From: a virus
Direction: 5' to 3' (one strand)
IMG/VR virus record: IMGVR_UViG_3300046804_003816
Span: 1 to 45,137 of that record
Length of the DNA stretch: 45,137 bases
The notes beneath the pieces are model-generated. The model had not been told where the DNA came from. It searched no databases and saw only the letters and a list, made by a program, of their open reading frames with translations. Below, piece after piece: positions 7,703 through 16,137 of this stretch. The position numbers were made by a program, and so were the translations under genes. The first letter of the stretch is position 1. Each line of letters opens with the position of its first letter.

Positions 7703-8202
7703 GCAAATAGATCCTCGTTCCACTCGCGATGTCCTTCGCGAAACGCCATGTTGCTTTGTGTTTCTCGAACTTCTACACGATAACACCAAAGACGTTCAGC
7801 TTCACCTGAACCCCAGTAATCCGGAATGTAAACACCATTAACGTACTTGTACAGCATATCTGCTAAACCTTCGCAGCCTAAACGTGGAAGTATAGTTAAT
7901 TTTGCCATTTTCTTTTGTTCCAGTAACTTGTAAGTTTCCATTTCTGGATCATCTTGTGCTACAAGTAGTGTATGATCAAATTGATCTTCTAGAATTTTTT
8001 TGAGTTCCTTTAGTCCGCCGTAATCGGCGCACCAGTTTCGAACATCAAGGTCATCAGTTCCAAAATAGAATTTCATATTAAAACTATAACCATGAATTAG
8101 ATTACAATGACTGTCAGCACGCCATTGTCGATAAGCACACGGAAAAGCATCGTGGTACTCTTTAGTGCTAACGTATTTGTAATCAATGTGTTGTTTTGCC
8201 AT
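7699..8202 (-). CDS. QueD-like 6-carboxytetrahydropterin synthase family protein with altered zinc site
   Basis: 167 residues, longer than E. coli QueD (about 120). The T-fold landmarks are present: CAYRQWRADSHCNLIHGYSF (residues 22-41), D60-Y-G-G-L-K and FDHTLL (H77). Canonical QueD converts dihydroneopterin triphosphate in queuosine/deazaguanine synthesis using a zinc held by AAHRL and HGH. Here the aligned residues are Y24 and H37-G-Y39, so two of three zinc histidines are tyrosine, while the active-site cysteine (C33) remains. The start ATG 8202 has AAAGGAGAG upstream. It is first in a unit with the 2OG oxygenase and uvdE, behind a sigma70-like promoter. No clear QueC, QueE or QueF lies in the window. 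Confidence 0.8.
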   Translation of the reverse strand: MAKQHIDYKYVSTKEYHDAFPCAYRQWRADSHCNLIHGYSFNMKFYFGTDDLDVRNWCADYGGLKELKKILEDQFDHTLLVAQDDPEMETYKLLEQKKMAKLTILPRLGCEGLADMLYKYVNGVYIPDYWGSGEAERLWCYRVEVRETQSNMAFREGHREWNEDLFA

Positions 8203-8288
8203 CTCTTCTCTCCTTTATTAAAAGTAGCAAGTTTGATGACATGCAGAATATTTAAAGTGGGATGAATGCCAAAAAGACCACTGTATTA

Positions 8289-8316
8289 ATTATACAGGAT
8301 TTCTACTATAAGTCAC
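8289..8316 (-). promoter_or_regulatory. Sigma70-like promoter for the queD-like unit
   Basis: GTGACT (8316-8311), 16 bp, TATAAT (8294-8289). It gives a leader of about 80 nt containing an AGTGG/CCACT inverted repeat before AAAGGAGAG and ATG 8202. The -35 is weaker than in the other sigma70-like promoters of the window. Confidence 0.6.
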
Positions 8317-8318
8317 TC

Positions 8319-9803
8319 TTATTGGCTAGCAATATTACCAAAAGGTAACCATTGTCCAGGTTCGCCTGAGACTACACATACCCAGCCGATGTAGCTGTGA
8401 GGTTGCGGGTCATCATTCCAAACAATGTCTCCTTTTTTGTAGATTCCTGTTGTTGGGCTAGCTGATCCTGAGCTAAACATTCTTCCGGAAAACTCTGCAT
8501 TTCCGTTTACTGATAAATTTACTCTTGGATCTGCGTTATTAGAACCAACACGTAATGGTCCAAATACTTTTACTGGCCTTCTCGGTGTTGATACATTTCC
8601 TAGTGTGATCTCACCAGGATCAACGTAAATAGCATCTTGATTCCTTACACTGATTCTAAATTGATTTGATGTTTCTAATTTTTTAACATCTATACTTACT
8701 TGTTGAGAACCGTCATTAAACGCTAAAATTTTTGCCTTTACTAGACTATTTTCAGCATTAACTTCATCAAATAGTTGTGTCTTTCCAGATACTGAAAGTT
8801 GTTGTAATGTTCCAACTGTATTTAGGTTAGATTGAACAATACCTGTTCCTAAACTATTTTCAGTTAAAACAGGCCGTCCGCCAATGCTAAATTGTTTTTC
8901 ACTAGCAAGATCAATACTTTCAGAACTATAAATTCTATCAGGATTATCTTCTAAAATAAAATATTTGTTTGTACCTTCTGCCGACCAAACTAGTCCTAAA
9001 CCTTTTAACGGAGTTGCCCTTGTACCGTTAAAAACTAACGGGCTTACAGTTTCTGTTCTTGTATCTGTTGTTAGTTTTTCTACAAATAATTCTCCGTAGA
9101 TTCTTACAACACTATTTTTTGCATGTTCTTCGCCGATTATGATTTCACCGTTATGACGAGCAGTTATTCGTGCTTGGTTATCAGTTCCAATTACAAGATC
9201 GTGATTAGTATATGTTCCAATATAAGCCTTGCCGATTTGTTGGCTACCTAACACAATTTCGATATCGTTTTCAACAATGCTAAGTGTCCCGTTAGGATTT
9301 TCTGTGTTAAGCCCTAATCGACCAAAGTTACTACTAAAGACAGCAAAGTCTCCTAGTACAGTATCTCCGTGAACGTGTAACTGATTTAAGTTTCCTACTT
9401 CGCGTAATTTACTTTTTGTTATTTGTGCGCCGAGTGCGGTTTTTGATACAACTTCTGTACCGTCTATCATAAATGCGCTATTTGGACCAAGGTCAATATT
9501 TCCGTTAGTCCATAGTTTATTTCCAGTTCTATATTGAAGTACAGTATTACCTTCACCCCAGCCCCAACTGAAACCAAGTCCGTTTAGTTGGGCTTCTTGA
9601 TTAACAACCCAGCTTCCTACATTTTGCTCGGTAGCGCCTTCTCTAATTAAGTTTTTAACATTTAGGGTTTCAATAGATAGTGTTTTGCCAACCATGTCGT
9701 TGACAGTAATGAGCCCGGAAACAGATACCGGATCAGTAATTTCACTAACATTAAGTTTAGTTATGACTACTTTGTCGTCTTGAATATTGAATGGTGTGCT
9801 CAT
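8319..9803 (-). CDS. Phage tail fibre-like structural protein
   Basis: 494 residues, rich in beta-strand-forming short repeats. Two similar blocks recur: LNGLGFSWGWGEGNTVLQY...NIDLGPNSAFMIDGTEVVS near residues 73-122, and LKGLGLVWSAEGTNKYFIL...SIDLASEKQFSIGGRPVLT near 268-316, so the shaft is an internal duplication. The C-terminus (KGDIVWNDDPQP...GWVCVVSGEPGQW) resembles the tip of many phage fibres, where a short beta-domain follows KGDI. No enzyme motif is seen. It is transcribed alone from a GATAAATA late octamer inside a hairpin. Which fibre or baseplate part it forms is not determinable here. Confidence 0.8.
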   Translation of the reverse strand: MSTPFNIQDDKVVITKLNVSEITDPVSVSGLITVNDMVGKTLSIETLNVKNLIREGATEQNVGSWVVNQEAQLNGLGFSWGWGEGNTVLQYRTGNKLWTNGNIDLGPNSAFMIDGTEVVSKTALGAQITKSKLREVGNLNQLHVHGDTVLGDFAVFSSNFGRLGLNTENPNGTLSIVENDIEIVLGSQQIGKAYIGTYTNHDLVIGTDNQARITARHNGEIIIGEEHAKNSVVRIYGELFVEKLTTDTRTETVSPLVFNGTRATPLKGLGLVWSAEGTNKYFILEDNPDRIYSSESIDLASEKQFSIGGRPVLTENSLGTGIVQSNLNTVGTLQQLSVSGKTQLFDEVNAENSLVKAKILAFNDGSQQVSIDVKKLETSNQFRISVRNQDAIYVDPGEITLGNVSTPRRPVKVFGPLRVGSNNADPRVNLSVNGNAEFSGRMFSSGSASPTTGIYKKGDIVWNDDPQPHSYIGWVCVVSGEPGQWLPFGNIASQ

Positions 9804-9810
9804 AAGAAAT

Positions 9811-9840
9811 CTCTCGTCTAGTATTTATCTAGCACGAGAG
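9811..9840 (-). promoter_or_regulatory. Hairpin containing a late-promoter octamer (GATAAATA)
   Basis: Nearly perfect inverted repeat: CTCTCGT-CTAG, 7-nt centre, CTAG-C-ACGAGAG. The minus-strand octamer GATAAATA (9829-9822) lies in the centre. It separates the lysine-rich unknown gene (stop at 9861) from the fibre gene (ATG 9803). There is no U-run, so it may serve as an RNA processing or weak termination element for read-through RNA as well as a late promoter. Confidence 0.6.
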
Positions 9841-9860
9841 ATCCTTATAAAGTTGGTATA

Positions 9861-11039
9861 TTATGCTACTTTAAGTAGAATGATTTCTTCGTTAATACGA
9901 CCATTCATTTTAGTATCTGTAGCGTTGATATCATCCAAGAACTTACGCAACGCTACCTTACCAGCAGCCTTAAACTCTTTGAGTTTTTCTTCAGGCTTAC
10001 GCAGAGTTTTGCAAATGCTGTTAGTCTCGCTAAAACCTGTAATTGTAGTACCTTTGACACCCAAATCATGGAAATCTGCGGCAACATACTTGCCCAACTT
10101 CCGGTTCTTTGTATTGTAAACCCACAGTTCCTTAGAACCAATGATATCTGTAGGATTAATGCTAACCAGTTTAAGCGGCTCATCAGTTTTCTTGTATTTG
10201 AGCTTGCTAACAACTTTGTCCTTGCTAACGGCCTTAACCTTGCGAGGCTTCTTGTTAACTTTGGCTTCTTGCATCAACATATTGCAAGCTGATTCAATTT
10301 CCTGCAAGAAAGCAATAAAGTTCTTAATCTGCTTGCGGCTACGATGTTTATAACCTTCTCGCAACTGTTCGTCGGCATTGCCGCTAGCAAGTTCTAGCAG
10401 TTCTGCCAAATCGCGACCATAAAAGTCGCGGATAATACGTGCGTGAGCTGCCTTAGCACCTTTACCTTTGAGCAAGTTAAGAATTTTAAATTGCTTTGGG
10501 TCAAAGTTTTCTGGATCTGTTTGGAACGACTCAAATGCATCTTCGAGCTCTTCTGTCATACCAAACGCCGCATCGCGAACACGTTCTTGAATACTAGGAG
10601 TATAAACTGCTGGTTTTTCAACCTTTGGTGCATCTTCATCTTCTTCACGATCGCTAGCACCTTCATTCATAACCTTGTTGATTTCGTTACGCAACCATGT
10701 GCCAGTATCTTTACCGTTATTAAAGCCTTCGTGAACTTCAGGCATACCTCGAACCAAACAGGCTGCAACACCAACCATAGTACCTTGAAAGTATTTGTCT
10801 TTGGTTTTGCGGATAGCTTTAATGTCAACCTTGTCGTAGCCTTGGGTGTGCATCCACTCAACTACTTTAACCTTAAGATCCTTTACAGTAGATTCCATAC
10901 GGTAATGATCCATAGCCTTACGGAAGTTGGCTGTAAACTGTTCGCCAGTCCAATCTTGGGCGCCGTCCCAACTAGGGCTGTTATCGCGGTTAGCCTTTTG
11001 GCGAATTGCAATACTTGCTTTTTTGAGTTTAGTAGCCAA
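9861..11039 (-). CDS. Lysine-rich conserved phage protein, function unknown
   Basis: 392 residues. No catalytic motif recognised. There is a basic N-terminus (ATKLKKASIAIRQKANR), an acidic segment REEDEDAP near residues 131-138, a predicted helical middle, a strongly basic KVNKKPRKVKAVSKDKVV region near 260-277, and a C-terminal part with GYVAADFHDLG-like strands. The charge pattern would suit nucleic-acid or DNA-polymerase-accessory binding, but this is a guess. The likely start is TTG 11039, with GGAG 6 nt upstream; no suitable ATG is near. It has its own consensus sigma70 promoter, so it is probably an early gene expressed strongly, and is followed by the hairpin at 9811-9840. Confidence 0.8.
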   Translation of the reverse strand: MATKLKKASIAIRQKANRDNSPSWDGAQDWTGEQFTANFRKAMDHYRMESTVKDLKVKVVEWMHTQGYDKVDIKAIRKTKDKYFQGTMVGVAACLVRGMPEVHEGFNNGKDTGTWLRNEINKVMNEGASDREEDEDAPKVEKPAVYTPSIQERVRDAAFGMTEELEDAFESFQTDPENFDPKQFKILNLLKGKGAKAAHARIIRDFYGRDLAELLELASGNADEQLREGYKHRSRKQIKNFIAFLQEIESACNMLMQEAKVNKKPRKVKAVSKDKVVSKLKYKKTDEPLKLVSINPTDIIGSKELWVYNTKNRKLGKYVAADFHDLGVKGTTITGFSETNSICKTLRKPEEKLKEFKAAGKVALRKFLDDINATDTKMNGRINEEIILLKVA

Positions 11040-11071
11040 TTTCTGCTCCTGTTGTGTTAAACAATAAGCAT

Positions 11072-11100
11072 ATTATACAGCCAAATTTACAGATTGTCAA
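11072..11100 (-). promoter_or_regulatory. Consensus sigma70 promoter
   Basis: TTGACA (11100-11095), exactly 17 bp, TATAAT (11077-11072): a perfect match to the consensus. The -35 box is inside the last codons (V-D-N-L) of the SGNH-type gene upstream. It drives the TTG-started gene at 11039. Confidence 0.92.
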
Positions 11101-11953
11101 CACTTTTGAAACCAAATTTAATCAAGTTTTTATGTGCTAATCCAAAAATTGGGTTGTTCGCTATTTTCCAAGCCATTCCGTGCGCTGATCTGATATGATA
11201 TTGAGGCCCGAAATGAGCTACATCTCTAGCTAAATTTTCGGGTTGCCTTTCAATATCGGTTGGGTAGTAAGTATCTATTTGGTTATCGCTTTCCATAAAT
11301 TGATTCCATTCGCTATTCATAGACCAATTATAGACAGGGACCCCAGCTGCCTTCCATATTGCTTGTGTTGACATAAATGAAATATAATTATCAAATAGGT
11401 AAGATTGAGTTTTTACTGAATTTTGAAATTGCATATAAGCTTCTATAAAGTTTTGTTTACGATGCTCAATGTTTTGAGGTATCATATCCAACCATATGTT
11501 TAAATTTTTCCACATTTGTCTTCCAACAGCAGGCCATTGTAGTACAACAAATTTTGGTTTATAAGGGCTATTGTTTACAAACGATATCGAGTTTAAATGG
11601 ATACATTCGGCACCAGTTCCTCCTAGTCCGTAATTTAAATAATCCATTTCTAAATCATTGGCTAATGTGTGATACCATGTCTCGTCTTCAGCTAATCCAA
11701 CACCCTCTGTAAAGCTACAACCATAAACTACAAAAAAATTTGATGGATCAATTTCTGATATTTCTTTACTTCTGTAACCTAAGCTGTCTCGCCTGTATGT
11801 TACTTCTTTGGTTCTATAGTTCCAGTTAGCTGGCATTTTTCTAAGATTCGTCTCAAATAACTCTCTTGTATCAGTTCCTGCAAACAGATTAGGCTCGGGG
11901 TTATTATACCTTACTGGGCATGCAATTTTTTTAAATCTAAACCTATCATCCAT
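11087..11953 (-). CDS. SGNH/GDSL-type hydrolase-like protein
   Basis: 288 residues. SGNH block I-like motif YGCSFTEGVGL near residues 77-87 (nucleophile serine in GCS), block II-like NYGLGGTGAE near 107-116, and a late ARDVAHFGPQYH with the D..H arrangement of block V. SGNH enzymes remove acyl groups from sugars, peptidoglycan or lipids, or act as esterases. No signal peptide is seen. The start overlaps the end of the next SGNH-type gene by 8 nt. Together with the neighbouring SGNH-type and four radical SAM genes it forms an accessory island at the end of the ligase operon. Substrate unknown. Confidence 0.75.
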   Translation of the reverse strand: MDDRFRFKKIACPVRYNNPEPNLFAGTDTRELFETNLRKMPANWNYRTKEVTYRRDSLGYRSKEISEIDPSNFFVVYGCSFTEGVGLAEDETWYHTLANDLEMDYLNYGLGGTGAECIHLNSISFVNNSPYKPKFVVLQWPAVGRQMWKNLNIWLDMIPQNIEHRKQNFIEAYMQFQNSVKTQSYLFDNYISFMSTQAIWKAAGVPVYNWSMNSEWNQFMESDNQIDTYYPTDIERQPENLARDVAHFGPQYHIRSAHGMAWKIANNPIFGLAHKNLIKFGFKSVDNL

Positions 11954-12719
11954 AGAAATTTACCTTTTTAAACTCTTCTAACAACCATTTAGCATAAAAT
12001 TTATGAGCTTCTCCATCTAAGTGCCATTTTTTATTTGACTCGTCTTGATTTTTAAAACCTGCATCTTTACACATCCAATAGTAACTTTTGTCTCGTTGAT
12101 CGTGATAAGGAAAATATTTATTGTCTATAAGACATTTTAGTGTTTTATATGTTTGTGTAACACAATAGTCAGAATAAAATCCGTCTCCAAACCAGTAAGG
12201 AAGGTTAAATTGTTTCAAACATCCTTGCAAGGATACGATATTTTTAATTTTGTTATCTGACCATGTTTCAAATCCATTTAGAAATAATGTTTGGTATATT
12301 TTATAAATTTCTGCTTTGTTATTATTGGGTATTGGGTTTTGAGAAGTGATGCTTGCATAGCACGGATCTTCACAATAATCTGCAAATTTAACTTTTAGTA
12401 GGTCGGGTTCTCCAAAAGATTTATCATTAAATCTAAAATCAAATCTTTCAGCACTGGTCCAATGAATTAAAAAGATAACATCGATCTCTTTGTTTATAAT
12501 TTGTTCAATATGTTGGCCTACCCAAGCCATAGTAGTACGACATATACGCTCATTGCTTCCTCCAGGCACCGCCATATTAATAGGAGTTCTTCCTAGCATT
12601 CCTGCTAGTAAGTTTCCAAAAGACTTCTGACGACATTCAACACCGTCACCAATTCCTGCACCTGGAATTTCACTTCCGGCAGTATGACTACATCCGTTAA
12701 TTACTAATAATTTCTGCAT
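11946..12719 (-). CDS. Second SGNH/GDSL-type hydrolase-like protein
   Basis: 257 residues. It begins MQKLLVINGCSHTAGSEI, a block I motif at the very N-terminus, followed by NMAVPGGSNERI (block II, near residues 48-59) and HLDGEAHKFYAKWL near the C-terminus (D..H, block V). It differs clearly from the neighbouring SGNH-type protein, so this is not a simple recent duplication. It overlaps the end of the SPASM-like radical SAM gene by 23 nt, which implies coupled translation. A role in adding or removing a group made by the radical SAM enzymes is possible but unproven. Confidence 0.75.
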   Translation of the reverse strand: MQKLLVINGCSHTAGSEIPGAGIGDGVECRQKSFGNLLAGMLGRTPINMAVPGGSNERICRTTMAWVGQHIEQIINKEIDVIFLIHWTSAERFDFRFNDKSFGEPDLLKVKFADYCEDPCYASITSQNPIPNNNKAEIYKIYQTLFLNGFETWSDNKIKNIVSLQGCLKQFNLPYWFGDGFYSDYCVTQTYKTLKCLIDNKYFPYHDQRDKSYYWMCKDAGFKNQDESNKKWHLDGEAHKFYAKWLLEEFKKVNFYG

Positions 12720-13677
12720 TTTTAAATTTAGGTATAATAATATCTGTTCCGCAGGTACAGTGATGTTTACCGCAAATTATTTCCTTAGGACCTACACCTG
12801 ATATGTCATCTAGTATATGCCCTATTCGTTCTCCTTGACCACAACTGGCCATACTAACATATCCTCTAGGATTTATAAAAATACTATCACCAATTTTACA
12901 ATTCCAACCTTCAAAGAAATTTTGTCCTTTAACTATTATATCATTGGATATAAGGGGAGATTTAGTTCCGTCGTCCCATATACCTATACTAACTGCACCG
13001 TTATATTTGTAAGGCTTGGGTTTAGTAAATTTTGTTTCAATATTATGTTCGTTAATAAATTTTACTTTTGCAGGATCTTTATAATGCCAAGGCCCTGCAT
13101 TAGTGCTGATTTCATCAAATAAAGGTGTCCATTCTATAAAATAATTAGGTAAATTTTCTTTGAGGTAATTCCCATACTCAACAACTTCCCAAAACCTTTC
13201 ATCGTGCATAAGCATTTTACTGCTCAAGTAATTAATTTTGTCGCACAAAAATAATGTATTTTGAAAATACTTTTCTTGATCAGCGAACTCAATATGGAAA
13301 CTAGCAACTACATCATCAAATAATTTATAATGTTTTTCCCACCAGCCCAACGGCCTGCTTAAATTGGTGTTAACTGCTAGTGTACAATCTGGAAGTCGTT
13401 CTCTTAGCCACTCGCATATAGGAATAAAATTACGCCATGCTGTTGGTTCTCCGCCGCTGAAAAAGAATTTAAAAGATTTATAACCAACTGATTTGTATTT
13501 TTCTACAATAAGTTCTAAATTTTTTAGGTAAATTTCTAAATTATCGTCGTTACGTTGTGTACCACTCCAGTTACCTTCGTTGCAATAGCTACATCTAAAA
13601 TTACAATAATTATTAACTTGCCAAGTAACAGCAAGGTAAGGTTGTTTTGGTTCAACAGCAATTAACTTTGAGACCAT
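12697..13677 (-). CDS. Radical SAM protein with C-terminal cysteine-rich (SPASM-like) region
   Basis: 326 residues. The [4Fe-4S]-SAM motif CxxxCxxC is C25-NFR-C29-SY-C32, followed by the SAM-binding FFSGGEPTAW. The C-terminal quarter has further cysteines (NCKIGDSIFINPRG, ASCGQGERIGH, CGKHHCTCG) that could hold an auxiliary Fe-S cluster, as in SPASM enzymes that modify peptides or sugars. The start is ATG 13677, because an in-frame ATG five codons upstream itself forms part of the GGGAGG ribosome-binding site. It overlaps the end of the preceding radical SAM gene by 16 nt. Confidence 0.87.
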   Translation of the reverse strand: MVSKLIAVEPKQPYLAVTWQVNNYCNFRCSYCNEGNWSGTQRNDDNLEIYLKNLELIVEKYKSVGYKSFKFFFSGGEPTAWRNFIPICEWLRERLPDCTLAVNTNLSRPLGWWEKHYKLFDDVVASFHIEFADQEKYFQNTLFLCDKINYLSSKMLMHDERFWEVVEYGNYLKENLPNYFIEWTPLFDEISTNAGPWHYKDPAKVKFINEHNIETKFTKPKPYKYNGAVSIGIWDDGTKSPLISNDIIVKGQNFFEGWNCKIGDSIFINPRGYVSMASCGQGERIGHILDDISGVGPKEIICGKHHCTCGTDIIIPKFKNAEIISN

Positions 13678-14915
13678 AAATATACCTCCCAAAGCTCAGG
13701 TATTGCATCAAATATATCTTCTTTTCTATGTGCATCAAGTTTGTTGTTAAAGTGAAAAAATTCTTTCATTCCATCTTTATTTTCTTCGCCAGAACTTAAT
13801 GTGTTTAGAACAGCTTTGTAAGCATATCGTATTGTGTTTGAATATGAATAGTCGTTACGCACAGGCTCATATAATTTTGCCAAATAATCTTTATAAAATT
13901 TAGGAGCAATTAATATAGAGGCGTACCACGGATTAGTTAGTATGTTCAAACGTATTTCTTGTTTTTTACTTAGCAATCCCTTTTCAATCCAGTCTCGGTG
14001 AAACTCCGGGAATTGATGTGCGTTCCATAATGATATTGTAGGTGTTATTTCAAACAACACATGAGGAACCTCTTTCTTAATCATAAGTGCGTTAAGCTCT
14101 ATGTCATCCCATACTGTGCCCTTACGCATATATTCTGCTAAAGGACCACTTGCATCAAGACTAGCATATATTTCAACCTTTGGAAACTTTTTCCAATAAT
14201 CAATAACGTTTTTATCTTTATACCTAAACACACTAAAGTTAGTAGTGTACGTAATTTTTACGTCTGTTTTTCCTTTTGATAACCAATAATCTAAAATACG
14301 ATAATGTTCTGGTGTAATTAATGCTTCGCCGCCAGCAAAGTACACTTCTTCTACATCATCTAAGTACGGCTCGAGCTTATTCCAGAACTCGTCTCCTTCA
14401 TTGTTAGATACAACAATTTTGTTCAAACCAAATCTATTTTTTAAAGTAACTTCCCCGTGGCGGTCTTTATACTCTTGTGCCCACTGACTACTACAGCTAG
14501 GGCCGCAACTACGACACTTCATGTTGCAAATATTACTGAATCTAATGTCCATGTAACGAAGTTTGAATTCGTCAATAGTCCCGTCTTCTTTTGTCTGATT
14601 GACTAAGTGTAAATAGGCGTTGCCTCGAACTCGATTTTGACTTTGTCTTAGACTCCATGTTCCTAGTAGCTCGACATCGTAACATCTTTGGCATATTTCG
14701 CTAGGTTCGTTGTTTAACATCCTAAGCCTTAGTTGTTTATATTCTTCTGTATTCATCATTTTTATGATGCTTTCTTCTGTAGTATGTGCTACAGGTTTAG
14801 AAGAATCTGCCATGCAACAAGGAAATACTTTAGTGTCAGGCCAAGCATGAAAGTGTATCCACGGAAGGATACAAAAATGCTTTTTATAAAAAATGTTTTG
14901 ATCAAGTTCTTTCAT
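13662..14915 (-). CDS. Twitch-domain radical SAM protein (paralogue 1)
   Basis: 417 residues. An N-terminal twitch/SPASM-type half comes first: FCILPWIHFHAWPDTKVFPCC with C15, C33, C34, then CQRC (C75, C78). The radical SAM core follows: SNICNMKCRSC (C130, C134, C137), with FAGGEALIT for SAM binding and YASLDASG further on. Having the auxiliary-cluster region before the core is typical of the family I know as twitch-domain radical SAM proteins, seen in phage and bacterial surface-modification loci. It is strongly similar to the next gene, with every cluster cysteine at the same or an adjacent residue number, so they are tandem paralogues. Reaction unknown. Confidence 0.88.
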   Translation of the reverse strand: MKELDQNIFYKKHFCILPWIHFHAWPDTKVFPCCMADSSKPVAHTTEESIIKMMNTEEYKQLRLRMLNNEPSEICQRCYDVELLGTWSLRQSQNRVRGNAYLHLVNQTKEDGTIDEFKLRYMDIRFSNICNMKCRSCGPSCSSQWAQEYKDRHGEVTLKNRFGLNKIVVSNNEGDEFWNKLEPYLDDVEEVYFAGGEALITPEHYRILDYWLSKGKTDVKITYTTNFSVFRYKDKNVIDYWKKFPKVEIYASLDASGPLAEYMRKGTVWDDIELNALMIKKEVPHVLFEITPTISLWNAHQFPEFHRDWIEKGLLSKKQEIRLNILTNPWYASILIAPKFYKDYLAKLYEPVRNDYSYSNTIRYAYKAVLNTLSSGEENKDGMKEFFHFNNKLDAHRKEDIFDAIPELWEVYLWSQS

Positions 14916-14916
14916 C

Positions 14917-16137
14917 TTAGCTCATTAAATTCTTAAGTTCGGGAAAAGTTTTTACAAAATCTTCTTCTCGTAAATCGTCTCTTATTTTGATCTGATCTCG
15001 AAAATTATTTTTTTCTTGGTCCCATAAATCATCTGCACTTGCAAATGCTATTCCGTTTTTAATAGTTTGAATACTAAAATACTGCTCGGCTTTTAGTCTA
15101 TGATACAGAGTTTTTAACTTTGCTTCAGCCATACCTTTTAATCCTTTAGGCAATACTTGCGAGGAAAAATAAGGAGGGTCCATACACGGGAACAAAGAAA
15201 TTCTATCTGTTCTTCGATAGAAACCTTTATCTTTCATGTATGAATAAAAGTCTGCAAGGGTATAATAGTTAAAAATACTTAACACAGTGTTAAATTGGTA
15301 ATCTATAAAATCATAGTTGGTAACTTGTTTTAAGTTTGTTTCCATGACTCCCCAATCTGTACCGCTTCTAATATACTCGGCCCGCTCTCCGTAATGATCT
15401 ATACTTGCTGATAGCTCTATTTTCTTGAACTTTTTCCACATACTTATAACATCATAATCTTTAAATTTAAAATTACTGAGGTTAGTGTTATACCTTAATG
15501 TTATATTAGTCTTATTTCTTTTTATAAGTTCTTCTAGTACTAGATAATGTTCTTCTGTGATAAGGGGTTCGCCGCCAGCAAAATATGCTAGCTCAATATT
15601 ATCGATGTGTTCATTTAAAACTTCAGATAGTAAAGCTCCTTTATTATCGTCGGCGTGTATGATAATAGGACTAGTTTTATCGTAAACTCGATTTTCTGAA
15701 GCCCATGAGCTGCTGAACGCAGATCCGCATGTCCTACATTTAAAGTTACAAATATTACTAAAACGAATATCGTAGTAGTACATTTTAAAATCTTGTAAAC
15801 TACCATCATCGTTAGTTTTAGCAATAACGTCATCGATATGATGGTTAAAGCTCTCATTAGCGTATGTTCTAAAACTCCAAGGCTGTGTTTTTTCTGTTTT
15901 ATAACAAAAAGTGCATGACGGGTTAGTTTTTCCTGCTAGCATGTTTAGGCGCATTTGTTTAAAATGATCACTATACATAACAATGTTTTTTAACGATTCA
16001 TTTTTAACAGATCCAAACGGTAGTTTTCCGTCAGTAGTACAGCAGGGTAATACATTTCCTGAAGGTTCTACATATGCATGTATCCACGGTAACATGCAAA
16101 ATGTTTTATTATCGTCGTTAGGTTTATCAAAGGGCAT
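14917..16137 (-). CDS. Twitch-domain radical SAM protein (paralogue 2)
   Basis: 406 residues with the same layout as its downstream neighbour: FCMLPWIHAYVEPSGNVLPCC (C14, C32, C33), CTFC (C75, C78), core SNICNFKCRTC (C130, C134, C137), FAGGEPLIT and LSASIDHYG. The match of cysteine spacing to the neighbouring paralogue shows duplication followed by divergence, so they may act on different sites or substrates. The stop is 1 nt before the neighbour's start, and the start overlaps the third paralogue by 11 nt. Cytoplasmic. Confidence 0.88.
   Translation of the reverse strand: MPFDKPNDDNKTFCMLPWIHAYVEPSGNVLPCCTTDGKLPFGSVKNESLKNIVMYSDHFKQMRLNMLAGKTNPSCTFCYKTEKTQPWSFRTYANESFNHHIDDVIAKTNDDGSLQDFKMYYYDIRFSNICNFKCRTCGSAFSSSWASENRVYDKTSPIIIHADDNKGALLSEVLNEHIDNIELAYFAGGEPLITEEHYLVLEELIKRNKTNITLRYNTNLSNFKFKDYDVISMWKKFKKIELSASIDHYGERAEYIRSGTDWGVMETNLKQVTNYDFIDYQFNTVLSIFNYYTLADFYSYMKDKGFYRRTDRISLFPCMDPPYFSSQVLPKGLKGMAEAKLKTLYHRLKAEQYFSIQTIKNGIAFASADDLWDQEKNNFRDQIKIRDDLREEDFVKTFPELKNLMS

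Noticed and set aside
10443-11060. Long plus-strand open frame of 205 codons
   Set aside because: It lies wholly antisense to the 392-residue minus-strand gene, which has a consensus promoter and ribosome-binding site; the plus frame has cysteine/phenylalanine-rich, unlikely composition and no start signal.
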